Positions 6,029 to 6,440 of a DNA stretch of 6,440 bases are shown here, piece by piece (the stretch's first letter is position 1; each line of letters opens with the position of its first letter). The stretch comes from a bacterium (GTDB lineage: Bacteria; Bacillota; Clostridia; Oscillospirales; CAG-272): the NCBI GenBank assembly GCA_004558975.1, contig SFZB01000087.1, forward strand, positions 1-6,440, given 5' to 3'. The position numbers and the translations under genes are program-made. A model generated the notes under the pieces. That model searched no databases. It had not been told where the DNA came from and saw only the letters and a list, made by a program, of their open reading frames with translations.

Positions 6029-6438
6029 GAGACCGTTGAACCGACCGCCGAAGAAATCCGCGCCGCCTTTACGAAGATACGCGGATGTTCGGTTGGCGCG
6101 CGCATCCCTCATGCCGGGGCGCTCTGCGATGCCCATGATCATGTGTCCTTCGCACAAGCCCTGTCGTTTGTGAACGGGAGAGAGCCTTCCCCGCAGAAAA
6201 CGCGAAAAGGTGTGGCTCCTTGAGAGAAGAAGGTGAGAAGTATCATAGACAGATTTGCTTGTTGATGTCCGTTCGGTATCTTCTATGACGATGCAACTCA
6301 TTTTTCCGGAATGGGCAGTGCAGGCATCTAACGCAATCATACCGTTTCCGTAATCAGGAGAAAAATCTGCGTCTTTGCCGAACTCGGGGCATTTACCTTC
6401 CGGAACGGAATGCCCGAAGGAACAATGCCAATGTCCGC
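6011..6438 (-). CDS. Possible 3' end of an unrecognised convergent gene (partial)
   Basis: A minus-strand frame is open from the right edge of the window to TAA at 6011-6013, about 142 codons with no stop. The upstream part reads like a protein, for example DIGIVPSGIPFREGKCPEFG followed by KDADFSPDYGNG, so the start would lie beyond the window. The in-frame ATG at 6340 is only an internal candidate. No family is recognised, and the last 60 residues are Arg/Gly-rich and less convincing. The plus strand in the same codon register is also open from 6008 to the TGA at 6220-6222, then broken by further stops, so it is the weaker candidate. A long open frame can arise by chance in GC-rich DNA. If real, the gene converges on the feo operon with a 37-nt gap. 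Confidence 0.35.
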   Translation of the reverse strand, partial: GHWHCSFGHSVPEGKCPEFGKDADFSPDYGNGMIALDACTAHSGKMSCIVIEDTERTSTSKSVYDTSHLLLSRSHTFSRFLRGRLSPVHKRQGLCEGHMIMGIAERPGMRDARANRTSAYLRKGGADFFGGRFNGLPMPFQ

Positions 6439-6440
6439 AA

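Noticed and set aside
6008..6222. Plus-strand frame reading EPTAEEIRAAFTKIRG and on
   Set aside because: It reads like protein but has no ATG or GTG at its head with a ribosome site, and its codon register mirrors the minus-strand frame, which explains the resemblance. It remains an alternative if the minus frame fails.
6363..6440. Plus-strand fragment with a Cys-rich end (SGTECPKEQCQCPQ)
   Set aside because: Only about 26 codons after the last in-frame stop, with no start codon; too short to support at the window edge.

Overview
The window looks like a chromosomal stretch from a GC-rich anaerobic member of the Bacillota, probably Clostridia or a relative. This is inferred from strong AGGAGG-type ribosome sites, a hairpin-plus-U-tract terminator, a FeoB whose P-loop reads GNQNCGKT (the Firmicutes style, not GNPNSGKT), and a small FeoB-associated Cys-rich membrane protein, a family typical of that phylum. 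No mobile element, CRISPR array, tRNA or rRNA was seen.

Region 1 (26-3114) is a tightly packed four-gene operon on the + strand: a short-chain dehydrogenase/reductase, a long RraA-like (aldolase-superfamily) protein, a lactonase-type beta-propeller, and a nitroreductase-family flavoprotein. The stop and start codons overlap or lie within 2 nt, so translation is probably coupled. Dehydrogenase, lactonase and aldolase-like genes together suggest a route that oxidises a sugar or sugar acid, hydrolyses the lactone and cleaves or otherwise processes the product. The substrate cannot be read from the sequence, and the flavoprotein's role in such a route is unclear. The operon's promoter lies outside the window.

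Region 2 (3115-3410) is intergenic. It holds a good intrinsic terminator (3189-3217), short direct repeats, and a near-consensus extended -10 promoter (3287-3315) for the next operon, followed by a leader of about 90 nt.

Region 3 (3411-5973) is a ferrous-iron uptake operon: feoA, feoB and a small Cys-rich membrane protein, again with overlapping stop/start codons. FeoB is complete, with all its G motifs and membrane gate motifs. It also has an unusual cluster of cysteines and histidines in the linker after the G domain.

Region 4 (5974-6440) has no recognised gene. A minus-strand reading frame stays open from the right edge down to 6011 and may be the 3' end of a convergent gene; its product is not recognised.

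The window is mostly well-understood families. The parts most worth a second look are the carbohydrate-type operon built around the RraA-like protein, the Cys/His cluster in FeoB, and the Cys-rich partner protein. I found no convincing evidence of a wholly new system.
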